From Methylocapsa sp. S129 (GTDB taxonomy: Bacteria > Pseudomonadota > Alphaproteobacteria > Rhizobiales > Beijerinckiaceae), in contig NZ_LMUI01000059.1 of NCBI RefSeq assembly GCF_009765995.1, forward strand, positions 344,940 to 407,342: a stretch of 62,403 nucleotides of DNA. The letters run 5' to 3'. A model generated the notes under the pieces. It was not told where the DNA came from and made no database searches. It saw only the letters and a program-made list of their open reading frames with translations. Positions 36,450 through 44,905 of the stretch are shown here, piece by piece; position 1 is the first letter of the stretch, and each line of letters opens with the position of its first letter. Both the position numbers and the translations under genes were made by a program.

Positions 36450-37463
36450 TCAGGCGCGGCGTGAAACTGGCGCCTGAATTCCGATCTGGCGCACGTCCCG
36501 CTCCTCTTTGAGGCAGCCCAGTCCCACAAGCGTCTCGCGCACCGCTGCATGGAGCGGCGTCGCCGGCAAGTCGTCGCCGAGGAAAGCTTTGAGCTTGCCG
36601 CCGTCGAGCGAAATCGTCTCGCGCCAGAGGTAGCGCATCTCCGCCATTTCATGGAACAGCCGTACGAAGGGCTGCAGTGCGACGACGAGCGGCCAGGGGA
36701 AGGGCCAGGCGCGCAGGCGAGGATTGCCCGTCGCCGCACGGATCGCCGCCGCCATTTCGCCCGGCGCCAATTGATGGCCGGCAAAATGAAACACTTCGAA
36801 ATCGCCAAGCTCGCTCTCGCGATCCATCAGGCGCGCGATCGTCTCGCCGACATCGGGGAGATAGCCCCAGGCATGGCTGGCGCCGCGGCGCGCGGGATCG
36901 ATGATCCGCTTGACGGGCGCGCCCGGCTGCACCATCGCTGCCGAGAAAAAGCTGTTGCCGGTCGTGTTCGGCCCAAAATAGTCGCCCGCGCGCACGATCA
37001 GCGCCGGCGCGCCCGCCCCGGCCGCGGCCTGCAGCCGCTTCTCCATCTCCACCCGGATCGCGCCCTTGCGGGTCGTCGGACGCTGGGCTGAGTTTTCGCG
37101 CAGCACGGGGAAGGCGTCTGGACCGTAGTTGTAGATCGTTCCCGGCAGCACAATGCGCGCGCCGACCGCTTTGGCGGCGGCGATCGTATTGTCGACCATG
37201 GGCAGCACCTGGGTCGCCCAGTTGCGATAGCCCGGCGGGTTGGCGGCATGGACGATCAGACCAGCGCCTTGCGCGGCGCGCAGCACATCGGCCGCGTTCA
37301 TCGCATCGCCGGGTATCCATTCAACGCCGGCCTTCGCCGGCTGCGGGCGACGGGTGAGGCCGCGCACCGACCACCCGTGACGAACGAGCGCGGCGGCCGT
37401 TTCTCCGCCGACGCCGCCCGCCGCGCCAATGACGAGCGCGATCTTTTTGCTGGATTGGGACAT
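36450..37463 (-). CDS. NAD-dependent epimerase/dehydratase family protein
   Basis: This 337-residue extended short-chain enzyme has the N-terminal GAAGGVGGETAAALV motif and acts on a nucleotide-bound sugar or similar compound; the YxxxK motif is weak, so catalysis may differ. It is divergent from the LysR regulator at 37569 with a 105-base gap, and is the likely target of that regulator. Confidence 0.75.
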   Translation of the reverse strand: MSQSSKKIALVIGAAGGVGGETAAALVRHGWSVRGLTRRPQPAKAGVEWIPGDAMNAADVLRAAQGAGLIVHAANPPGYRNWATQVLPMVDNTIAAAKAVGARIVLPGTIYNYGPDAFPVLRENSAQRPTTRKGAIRVEMEKRLQAAAGAGAPALIVRAGDYFGPNTTGNSFFSAAMVQPGAPVKRIIDPARRGASHAWGYLPDVGETIARLMDRESELGDFEVFHFAGHQLAPGEMAAAIRAATGNPRLRAWPFPWPLVVALQPFVRLFHEMAEMRYLWRETISLDGGKLKAFLGDDLPATPLHAAVRETLVGLGCLKEERDVRQIGIQAPVSRRA

Positions 37464-37540
37464 GAGGAATCTCCTTTGCGCCCGGTCAAACGACTTTGAC
37501 GTCGACTATCCCTCTTCCCGAACCATCCGTGAATTGCCTA

Positions 37541-37570
37541 ATATCATGCAGTTGATATACATATATGTAT
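37541..37570. promoter_or_regulatory. Two palindromes in the LysR/epimerase intergenic region
   Basis: ATATCA (37541-37546) and TGATAT (37553-37558) form a 6-base-spaced dyad, overlapped by the perfect palindrome ATACATATATGTAT (37557-37570), which reaches into the LysR start codon. This fits the recognition and activation sites of a LysR protein. Confidence 0.5.
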
Positions 37571-38468
37571 GACTGAGCCGGACTGGAGCCATTACCGCGC
37601 GTTTCTCGCCGTCTTGCACGAGGGCAGTCTTTCGGGCGCAGCGCGGGCGCTGGGGCTGACCCAGCCGACGCTCGGGCGTCAGATCGCCGATCTCGAATAT
37701 AACCTGGGCGCCGCCTTGTTCATCCGCTCGCAACGCGGCCTGGTACCCACCGATGTCGCGCGCGACATCTCCCCGCACGCCCGGGCGATGGCGGCGGCGG
37801 CGAGCGCGACGATGCGCGCCGCCTCCGGCGGGGCGCGCGAGAGCGCGGGAACCGTGCGCATCACGGCGAGCGAAATCATCGGGGCCGAAGTGTTGCCCGC
37901 GCTGCTCGCCGGTTTTCATCGCGCCAATCCCGCCGTGACCATCGAACTCGCGCTCTCCAATCGCGTCGAGGATCTCTTGCAAGGCGAGGCCGATATTGCC
38001 GTGCGCATGGTGCGCCCGAGCCAAGCGGCGCTGGTGGCGCGGCGCATCGGCGCGGTCGGTCTCGGGCTTTACGCCCATCGGCTTTATCTCGAGGCTTTCC
38101 CAGCGCCGGCGACAGCCGTGGCGCTGCTGACAAGCGATCATGCGCTGATCGGCTTCGATCAGGAGACGCCCTTCTTACGCGAGCTTTTGACCCGCATGCC
38201 GATCGCGCGCGAATCCTTCGCATTGCGCACCGACAGCGACCTCGCGCAGATCGCAGCGATCCGCGCCGGCTTTGGCGTCGGCTTCATCCAGCACGGCGTC
38301 GCGCGCCGCGATCCCGATCTCATCCCTCTCTTCCCGGGCGAGATCGGCTTCAGCCTGGAAATGTGGCTCGCGCTGCACGAGGATTTGCGCGCGAGCCGGC
38401 GATTGCGGCTGATGATGGATCATCTGGCGACGGGTCTGGCCGAATATGTCGCGCGATCCCAGTCGTGA
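37569..38468 (+). CDS. LysR-family transcriptional regulator
   Basis: This 299-residue protein has the LysR winged helix at the N-terminus (LAVLHEGSLSGAARALGLTQ, then TLGRQIADLEYNLGAALF) and a substrate-binding domain. Its start codon overlaps a palindrome, so it probably controls itself and the divergent epimerase gene. Confidence 0.88.
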   Translation: MTEPDWSHYRAFLAVLHEGSLSGAARALGLTQPTLGRQIADLEYNLGAALFIRSQRGLVPTDVARDISPHARAMAAAASATMRAASGGARESAGTVRITASEIIGAEVLPALLAGFHRANPAVTIELALSNRVEDLLQGEADIAVRMVRPSQAALVARRIGAVGLGLYAHRLYLEAFPAPATAVALLTSDHALIGFDQETPFLRELLTRMPIARESFALRTDSDLAQIAAIRAGFGVGFIQHGVARRDPDLIPLFPGEIGFSLEMWLALHEDLRASRRLRLMMDHLATGLAEYVARSQS

Positions 38469-38474
38469 GCATGG

Positions 38475-39290
38475 TCAGGCCAGTCCCATGCGCTGCTCGG
38501 TAAACGCGAGATATTGCTCGTCGGTCATCGTCTTGCGCGCGGCGACCAGGGCGACGGCGTCCTCGCCGGCGACATAGAGCGTCTTTCGAGTTCCATCCGT
38601 GGCCGCCGCATAGATGCATTCGGCAAGATATTCGCTCGTCGAACGGGCGCTCTGCCGCGCGCGAAAAGCCGCGACCACCTTGGCGATAGCGTCCGCATAA
38701 GGCTGGCCGTCGCCGCTAAAAGTGAGCGCGAGCGAACGTCCGCCGAAATCGGTCGCGACGCCGCCCGGCGCCACGACTTTCACGCGAACGCCAAACGGCG
38801 CGAGCTCGAAATTCAGCGATTCCGAGAAGCCGACCACGGCGTATTTGGTCGCATGATAAAGTGAATTCAGCGGAAAGGTCGTCAACCCGCCGATCGAGGA
38901 AATATTGACGATGACGCCCGAGCGCTGTTCGCGCATTGTCGGAAGCACCGCGCGCGTGACGTCAAACAGGCCGAACAAATTGGTCTTGAACTGTCGTTCG
39001 ATGAGTTCGTCGGACGCCAATTCGAAGGGGCCGAAAAGGCCGTAGCCGGCATTGTTGACGAGCGCGTCGATCTGGCCGAAAGCGGCCAAAGCGTCCGCAA
39101 CCGCTTTGGCGATCGACGCCTTATCGGTCACATCGAGCGCGAGGAGTTTGATGTTTGGAATGTCCTTGAGATGGGCGGCCGCCGCCGGATTGCGCATTGT
39201 CGCCGCGACGCTCCAGCCCTGAGCGGCGAAATGTCGGGCGCAAGCTTCGCCGATGCCGGAAGAACAGCCAGTGATGAGAACGGTTTTCAT
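38475..39290 (-). CDS. Short-chain dehydrogenase/reductase (SDR)
   Basis: This 271-residue oxidoreductase has TGCSSGIG (7-14) for NAD(P) binding, NNAGYG, and the active-site residues Ser (NISSIGG) and YHATKYAVVG (YxxxK). It is of the classical type. The gene lies 62 bases downstream of the TetR-family gene on the same strand, and a repeat shared with the TetR promoter sits 5 bases before its start, so TetR probably controls it. Confidence 0.88.
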   Translation of the reverse strand: MKTVLITGCSSGIGEACARHFAAQGWSVAATMRNPAAAAHLKDIPNIKLLALDVTDKASIAKAVADALAAFGQIDALVNNAGYGLFGPFELASDELIERQFKTNLFGLFDVTRAVLPTMREQRSGVIVNISSIGGLTTFPLNSLYHATKYAVVGFSESLNFELAPFGVRVKVVAPGGVATDFGGRSLALTFSGDGQPYADAIAKVVAAFRARQSARSTSEYLAECIYAAATDGTRKTLYVAGEDAVALVAARKTMTDEQYLAFTEQRMGLA

Positions 39291-39295
39291 TTAGC

Positions 39296-39307
39296 GAATC
39301 CTTATTC
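39296..39307. promoter_or_regulatory. Candidate TetR operator (SDR promoter)
   Basis: The 12-base element GAATCCTTATTC has the pattern GAATnnnnATTC, the same as the palindrome before the TetR gene (39944-39955), and both are followed by GG. It lies 5 bases upstream of the SDR start codon. Confidence 0.5.
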
Positions 39308-39352
39308 GGTTAAAGAGCAAGCAATTCAAGGGGCGCCATTGGACTGTGTCAT

Positions 39353-39925
39353 TTATGCCTTGATGGCGTCCCAGCAGAGAGCGAAAGCAATATCCAGGGT
39401 TTGCTCGTCGGACTTAATATCCTTTCGGCGTATAAGCTCAGCGGTCTCGCGGGTTGAACCCATGAATAGCGCCGTCATCAGCGAAGACGGCGCATTCTTC
39501 AATATTTCCTGACGCTTTCCCTCTTCAAGGAAATCCAGCCACTCTTGCATCAGATTTGAAAACAGAGCGTGATTGCTCGCGCTGCGCCATTGCGAATTGG
39601 AATATTGCTGCTGGAATATGGCCTCCGCATAGTGATCGAGGCGATTTCTCATCGAATTTCGCCAAAGTGTGCGCGCCCGCCTGCGAAAGGGAAGACGGGC
39701 GTCGTACCCCTTGAGAAGACGGTTCGCCGTCGCCGTCTTCGACTTTCGGTAGAGGTCGTTGATCAATTCTTCCTTTGAAGAATAATAGACATAAAGGGTT
39801 CCTGTCGCGATGCCCGCGGCGCGCGCAATATCGGCCATCGTCAATCCGCTGAGGCCGACCTTTTCCACAAGGCCGAAAGTCGCATCGACAATCGCCTGAA
39901 GTTTCTCGTCATCCTTAGGTTTCAT
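39353..39925 (-). CDS. TetR-family transcriptional regulator
   Basis: This 190-residue protein has an N-terminal TetR helix-turn-helix (KVGLSGLTMADIARAAGIAT then GTLYVYYSSKEELINDLYRK) and an all-helical ligand domain. It lies upstream of the SDR gene on the same strand and is preceded by a palindrome that fits a TetR site. Confidence 0.88.
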   Translation of the reverse strand: MKPKDDEKLQAIVDATFGLVEKVGLSGLTMADIARAAGIATGTLYVYYSSKEELINDLYRKSKTATANRLLKGYDARLPFRRRARTLWRNSMRNRLDHYAEAIFQQQYSNSQWRSASNHALFSNLMQEWLDFLEEGKRQEILKNAPSSLMTALFMGSTRETAELIRRKDIKSDEQTLDIAFALCWDAIKA

Positions 39926-40268
39926 CCGCCCCTGCGTTTAGATGAATATATATTCGGAGTCAAGGCGATCTGAAAGTCCTCATTGGCCCATCCGCCGTGA
40001 TCGGACGACGCCGTCTGATCGAAGGGCCTGAAGGGCATAAGGAAACACCCTGCCGCGGCTATCGGCCGTATGGAAGCGGACATGAGGCGCGTCTGCCTGG
40101 CTGCAAATTCTTCACGTCTCTCGTCGCGCTTCGACTGGCGCTGCGGCGCAACATAAATAGTGCATTGCAATAGTCATATTTTTGCTTGACTGATAATAAT
40201 CTTGTCCGCTCTATTAGCAATAGGTCGGCCGAACACGGCGACTGGGGAGACGATCAAGGAGAACTTAG
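39926..40268 (+). promoter_or_regulatory. Intergenic region with candidate promoter of the ABC operon
   Basis: These 343 bases between the divergent TetR gene and the YtfQ-like gene hold no gene. Apart from the TetR palindrome, a candidate promoter is TTGACT (40186-40191), an 18-base spacer, then TCTATT (40210-40215), with about 50 bases to the start codon. GCAATAG occurs twice in this region (40167 and 40216). Confidence 0.4.
39944..39955. promoter_or_regulatory. Candidate TetR operator (tetR promoter)
   Basis: GAATATATATTC is a perfect 12-bp palindrome 18 bases upstream of the TetR start codon. A sister site with the same outer bases precedes the SDR gene. Confidence 0.5.
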
Positions 40269-41249
40269 ATGGTATCTATCTCGCGCCGTATGGCGCTTAT
40301 GGCGACCGTGGCGATCGCCGGTTTCGCCGTCACCGCGGCTATGGCCGATGGCCTGCCGCCCCTCAAGCAGAAAGCAACCTACAAGGTCGGCTTCGCGCAG
40401 ACCGAAAGCAACAATCCCTGGCGCCTCGCGCAGACGGCGAGCATGAAAGACGAAGCCGCCAAGCTCGGCTGGCAGCTTGTCTACACCGATGCGGCCGGCT
40501 CCGCGGCCAAGCAGGTGGCCGACGTCAACAGCATGATCGCCCAGGGCGTCGATGCGATCTTCCTTTCGCCTCGCGAAGAGAAGCCGCTGATCCCCGCCGT
40601 CATGGCCGCCAAGAAGGCCGGCATTCCGCTGTTCCTGATCGATCGCAGCGTCGACCCGAACCTCGCCAAGGCTGGCGTGGACTATGTGACCTTCATCGGC
40701 TCCGACTTCCTGCTCGAAGGCAAGCAGGCTGCCGACTGGCTCGTCAAGAAGGTCGACGGCAAAGGCATCATCCTCGAAATCGAAGGCTCGACCGGCTCTT
40801 CGCCCGCCAACGACCGCAAGAAGGGCTTCGACGACGTCATCGCCCAGAACCCTGGCTTGAAAATTGTCGCTTCGCAGACCGGCAACTTCAACCGCGACGA
40901 AGGCCGCAAGACCGCTGAGGCGCTGTTGCAGGCTCATCCCGAGGCCAACATCATCTTCGCGCACAATGACGAAATGGCGATCGGCGCCATTTCGGCGATT
41001 GAAGCGGCGGGCAAGAAGCCCGGCAAGGACATTCTCGTCGTGTCGATCGACGGAGAGAAGGATGGCTTGCAGGCGATCATCGACGGCAAGATGGGCGCGA
41101 CCGTCGAATGCAATCCGAAGTTCGGTCCGGCCGCTTACGCCGCCGCGATCAAATATTCGAAGGGCGAAAAGATCCCTGCGACGATGACGAACACCGATCG
41201 CTTCTATGACGCCAGCAACGCAGCGGCGAGCATCGCCGACTCGTACTGA
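40269..41249 (+). CDS. Periplasmic sugar-binding protein, YtfQ-like
   Basis: This 326-residue receptor has a signal peptide (MALMATVAIAGFAVTAAMA) and a type I periplasmic fold. It resembles the galactofuranose receptor YtfQ: KVGFAQTESNNPWRLAQTAS, then FLIDRSVD and FAHNDEMAIGAISAIEAAG. It would deliver a furanose-type sugar to the transporter encoded next. A large hairpin follows its stop codon. Confidence 0.87.
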   Translation: MVSISRRMALMATVAIAGFAVTAAMADGLPPLKQKATYKVGFAQTESNNPWRLAQTASMKDEAAKLGWQLVYTDAAGSAAKQVADVNSMIAQGVDAIFLSPREEKPLIPAVMAAKKAGIPLFLIDRSVDPNLAKAGVDYVTFIGSDFLLEGKQAADWLVKKVDGKGIILEIEGSTGSSPANDRKKGFDDVIAQNPGLKIVASQTGNFNRDEGRKTAEALLQAHPEANIIFAHNDEMAIGAISAIEAAGKKPGKDILVVSIDGEKDGLQAIIDGKMGATVECNPKFGPAAYAAAIKYSKGEKIPATMTNTDRFYDASNAAASIADSY

Positions 41250-41276
41250 GGTCATCTAAGTTCATTGGCCTCCCCA

Positions 41277-41317
41277 GGTCCGCCCGCCACTTGACGAATC
41301 TCGTCGGCGGGCGGACC
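41277..41317 (+). other. Large intercistronic hairpin after the binding-protein gene
   Basis: GGTCCGCCCGCC (41277-41288) pairs perfectly over 12 bases with GGCGGGCGGACC (41306-41317), and the loop holds a second 5-bp stem (GACGA/TCGTC). ATTTT follows. Such stems after the receptor gene stabilise its mRNA or partly end transcription, giving more receptor than ATPase. Confidence 0.6.
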
Positions 41318-41333
41318 ATTTTGTTGTCCAGGC

Positions 41334-42908
41334 ATGAGACGGGCTGATATGACCGCGTCGGCGACTTCCCCATCGGTTTCTCCTTTGCTTTCGATGCGTT
41401 CGGTCAGCAAGGCGTTTGGCGGCATTCCAGCCCTCTCCGAGGCCTCGCTTGAGGTCGCTCCGGGCGAAGTCCAAGCGCTAATCGGTCAGAACGGCGCCGG
41501 CAAATCGACCATGATCAAGATCCTGACCGGCTATATCGGTCGCGATAAGGGCGAAATTCTTTTCGACGGCGCCCCTTTCGAAGCGCGCTCGCCGCAGGAT
41601 GCGCAGAACAACGGCATCAGCACGATCTATCAGGAAATCAATCTCGTACCCTTTCGCTCCGTCACCGAGAACATCTGTCTCGGACGGGAAAGCCGCCGCT
41701 ATGGCCTGCTCGATTGGCAAGCGATGCACGAGCAAGCGCGCAAACTGCTGGCGCGATTCAAAATCGATCTCGATGTGCGCAAGCCGTTGCTGCGGTTCAA
41801 CACCGCGACCCAACAGATGGTCGCCATCGCAAGAGCCATTGGCTTCAAGGCGAAGCTAGTCATCATGGACGAGCCGACCTCCTCGCTCGACGAACGCGAA
41901 GTCGCAGTGTTGTTCGACGTGATCCGCCAGTTGAAGGCTGAAGGCGTCTCGGTTGTTTTCGTCAGCCACAAGCTCGACGAGCTTTATGCGGTGTGCGACC
42001 GTGTGACGATCATGCGCGACGGGCGGACGGTGAAGACCGCCGACATGGCTTCCATCGGCAAGCTTGAACTCGTCGCCAGCATGCTGGGACGCGACATCGC
42101 GCAAGTCGCCAAAAGCGCCACCGCCTTTGGCGATCGGCGCGGACGCATCGGCGATGTCGTGCTCACCGCCAACAGTCTGGCCGCCGGTCATAAGGTTCAC
42201 GATGTCTCTTTCAGCGTGAGGCGTGGCGAAATCGCCGGTTTCGCTGGCCTTCTGGGCGCCGGCCGCACCGAAACGGCGCGGTTGGTTTTCGGCGCTGACC
42301 CGTTGCAATCAGGCGCCTTGTCCCTCGACGGCGCGGCGATTCATCCGCGCGAGCCGATCGAGGCGATCAAGGCCGGCATTGGCTTTTCCTCCGAAGACCG
42401 CAAACTGGAAGGCATTGTGCCGGAAATGTCGGTGGCGGAAAATCTGACCCTCGCTCTCATGCCGCAGCTCGCCAGGGCCGGCATCGTCGACGACGCCAAG
42501 CAGCGCGCCATTGTCGAGAAATTCATTCAGCGGCTCGGCGTCAAATGCAGCGGGCCCGACCAGAAAATTCGAGAGCTTTCGGGCGGCAATCAGCAAAAGG
42601 TTCTGTTGGCGCGATGGCTCGCCATGAATCCGAAGTTGCTCATTCTTGACGAACCGACGCGCGGCATCGATGTCGGCGCAAAAGCGGAGATCCAAAGCCT
42701 CATCAAGGAACTTGCCGATCAAGGACTTGCCGTATTGATGATTTCTTCCGAACTCGAAGAAGTGCTCGAAGGCTCCGATCGCGTCTTTGTCTTGCGCGAG
42801 GGGCGAAGCGTCGCCGAATTTTCCCACGCCGAGGCGACCGAAAGCGCCGTCATGACCGCTATGGCGCACGGCGATAGCGACCTCGTCGCCGAAGGGAGCG
42901 CGTCTTGA
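41334..42908 (+). CDS. Sugar ABC transporter ATPase, two domains, YtfR-like
   Basis: This 524-residue protein has two nucleotide-binding domains: Walker A GQNGAGKST at about 53-61, VIMDEPTSSLDERE as Walker B, and in the second half LSGGNQQKVLLARWL and ILDEPTRGID. Domain two has a degenerate Walker A (GLLGAGRTE), as usual in this family. The start is ATG at 41334 or 41349; no strong Shine-Dalgarno decides it. Confidence 0.88.
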   Translation: MRRADMTASATSPSVSPLLSMRSVSKAFGGIPALSEASLEVAPGEVQALIGQNGAGKSTMIKILTGYIGRDKGEILFDGAPFEARSPQDAQNNGISTIYQEINLVPFRSVTENICLGRESRRYGLLDWQAMHEQARKLLARFKIDLDVRKPLLRFNTATQQMVAIARAIGFKAKLVIMDEPTSSLDEREVAVLFDVIRQLKAEGVSVVFVSHKLDELYAVCDRVTIMRDGRTVKTADMASIGKLELVASMLGRDIAQVAKSATAFGDRRGRIGDVVLTANSLAAGHKVHDVSFSVRRGEIAGFAGLLGAGRTETARLVFGADPLQSGALSLDGAAIHPREPIEAIKAGIGFSSEDRKLEGIVPEMSVAENLTLALMPQLARAGIVDDAKQRAIVEKFIQRLGVKCSGPDQKIRELSGGNQQKVLLARWLAMNPKLLILDEPTRGIDVGAKAEIQSLIKELADQGLAVLMISSELEEVLEGSDRVFVLREGRSVAEFSHAEATESAVMTAMAHGDSDLVAEGSAS

Positions 42909-43924
42909 GCCAGGTCCAGACTCAAGGGCCTACAGCGGCGACCCGGCGGATCGATGCGCTGGCTGCGGTCATGCGCTATTCGACGTTAGGAGCGCTTGTC
43001 GCGCTTCTTATCTTCAATGTCCTTTTCACGCGCCATTTCCTGGCGATGCAGACGCTCGACGTCAATCTGACGCAAGTGGCGGCGATCGTCATTGTCGGCG
43101 TCGGCATGACGCTGGTGATCGCGACCGGCGGCATCGATCTTTCGGTCGGCTCGCTTATGGCGATTTCAGGCGCGATCGCGCCGATCATTTTCCTGAACAA
43201 GGTCTTCAATATCGGCGAAATCCACCTCGCCGTCGCGGTCGCGATGATTGTCGCTGTTTTGCTCGCCGGCGCATTCGGCTGGTTCAACGGTTGGCTGATT
43301 ACGCGTTTCCGCATTCAGCCGATCATCGCGACCCTGGTGTTGTTCATCGCCGGGCGCGGTATCGCGCAGGTGATGACCAACGGGAATTTGCAGCCCTTCA
43401 AACTGGATGCGTTCCAGTGGATCGGCCTTGGCCGCCTGTTCGCTATAACGGACGTGTATCGCGGCCTGCCGATCCAAGTCGCGATCATGATCGTGCTCGT
43501 CGTGGTCGCCGCCTGGGTGCTCAAGCGCAGCCTGTTCGGCCGACAGATACTCGCCATTGGCGGCAATGAGCGCGCCGCGCGCCTGTCAGGCGTGCCGGTC
43601 GCGCAAGTCAAGCGCTGGGTCTATTGCATCAGCGGCCTTTGCGCCGGCGTCGCCGGACTGGTGGTCATCGCCATCAACTCGTCGAGCGACGCCAACCAGG
43701 TCGGGCTCGGCATGGAGCTTGACGCCATCGCCGCGGTCGCGGTCGGCGGCACGCTGCTCAGCGGCGGGCGCGCGACCATCACCGGCACGCTGATCGGCGC
43801 GCTGATCATTCAACTTGTGCGCTACACGATGCTCGCCAATGGTGTCCCCGACGACGTCGCCAAACTCGCCAAGGCGGCGTTGATTGTGGCCGCGGTCTGG
43901 CTCCAGGGCCAAGGGAGGGCCTGA
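42905..43924 (+). CDS. Sugar ABC transporter permease, YtfT-like
   Basis: This 339-residue inner-membrane protein has about nine membrane segments and the family stretch VIATGGIDLSVGSLMAISG. It starts with TTG at 42905, in the stop codon of the ATPase gene, so translation is coupled. Confidence 0.87.
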   Translation: MSQVQTQGPTAATRRIDALAAVMRYSTLGALVALLIFNVLFTRHFLAMQTLDVNLTQVAAIVIVGVGMTLVIATGGIDLSVGSLMAISGAIAPIIFLNKVFNIGEIHLAVAVAMIVAVLLAGAFGWFNGWLITRFRIQPIIATLVLFIAGRGIAQVMTNGNLQPFKLDAFQWIGLGRLFAITDVYRGLPIQVAIMIVLVVVAAWVLKRSLFGRQILAIGGNERAARLSGVPVAQVKRWVYCISGLCAGVAGLVVIAINSSSDANQVGLGMELDAIAAVAVGGTLLSGGRATITGTLIGALIIQLVRYTMLANGVPDDVAKLAKAALIVAAVWLQGQGRA

Positions 43925-43927
43925 GCC

Positions 43928-44902
43928 GTGAAAAAAACATCGATCGCATCTGTTCTCTCAAGCCAGGGCGTGCTGATCGCTTTGGCGGCGCTCATCCTGT
44001 TCGGCTGGCTGCGTTACGATCATTTTCTCGGGCTGTTCAACATAACCTCGGTGCTCCGTTACAATTCGATGTTCGCACTGGTGTCGCTGGGCATGTGCTT
44101 CGTCATCATGACTGGCGGCATCGATTTGTCGGTCGGCGCCACCGCGGCGCTCGGCAGCGTCGTCTCGGCGCTGCTCAGTCCCTACGGCACAATGGCCGGA
44201 ACGCTCGGCGGCGTCGGCGCGGGGCTCTGCATCGGCCTCATCAACGGCTTTGTCATCGTCAGGCTGCGCATCCTGCCCTTTATCGCCACGCTCGCCGCGA
44301 TGCTGGCGGCGAACGGCGCGGCGCTGTTGCTCGCCGGGGATCAATCGGTCTCGGTGTCCTACGACAGCGGGTTCACCGATCTCGGCCAGGGCGACTTTTA
44401 CAATATTCCGATCCCCGCGCTGATTGCCGCGATCCTTTACGTCGTGGGTTCGATCGTTCTCAATTTCACCAGCTCAGGCCGTACGGTGCTGGCGATCGGC
44501 GGCAATGAAGATGCGAGCCGCATGATGGGTCTACCGGTCAACCGCATCAAGTTTCTGGTCTATGTCGTGAGCGGCGGCCTGTCGGGATTGGCCGGCGTCA
44601 TCCTCGCGTCCCAATTTGGCGCGGGACAGCCGATCGAAGGCGTCGGTTGGGAATTGTTCGCCATCGCCTCGGTCGTCGTCGGCGGCACCTTGCTGACCGG
44701 CGGCCTCGGTTCGGTCGGCGCCACTTTGGCCGGCGTGATGCTGCTCGGTCTGATTTTCAACGTGCTGAATTTCGAGAACGGCATGGGATTCATCTCCCTA
44801 TCCGCCTATTGGCAGTCGGTGATCCGCGGCGTGTTCCTGTTGATTGTCGTTATCCTGCAATCGCAACTCACAGGGCGGGCGGAGCGCGTGGAAGCCCGCT
44901 AA
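43928..44902 (+). CDS. Sugar ABC transporter permease, YjfF-like
   Basis: This 324-residue inner-membrane protein is the second permease of the pair, with VIMTGGIDLSVGATAALGS and VVGGTLLTGGLGSVG. It starts at GTG, four bases after the YtfT-like gene. Two permeases in series are the mark of the YtfQRT-YjfF type. No sugar-metabolism gene or regulator is encoded next to it, so the substrate is unconfirmed. Confidence 0.87.
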   Translation: MKKTSIASVLSSQGVLIALAALILFGWLRYDHFLGLFNITSVLRYNSMFALVSLGMCFVIMTGGIDLSVGATAALGSVVSALLSPYGTMAGTLGGVGAGLCIGLINGFVIVRLRILPFIATLAAMLAANGAALLLAGDQSVSVSYDSGFTDLGQGDFYNIPIPALIAAILYVVGSIVLNFTSSGRTVLAIGGNEDASRMMGLPVNRIKFLVYVVSGGLSGLAGVILASQFGAGQPIEGVGWELFAIASVVVGGTLLTGGLGSVGATLAGVMLLGLIFNVLNFENGMGFISLSAYWQSVIRGVFLLIVVILQSQLTGRAERVEAR

Positions 44903-44905
44903 ATT

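Noticed and set aside
36441-36459. 7-bp GC-rich stem after the VOC gene as terminator
   Set aside because: No T run on either strand, and it overlaps the stop codon of the convergent epimerase gene.
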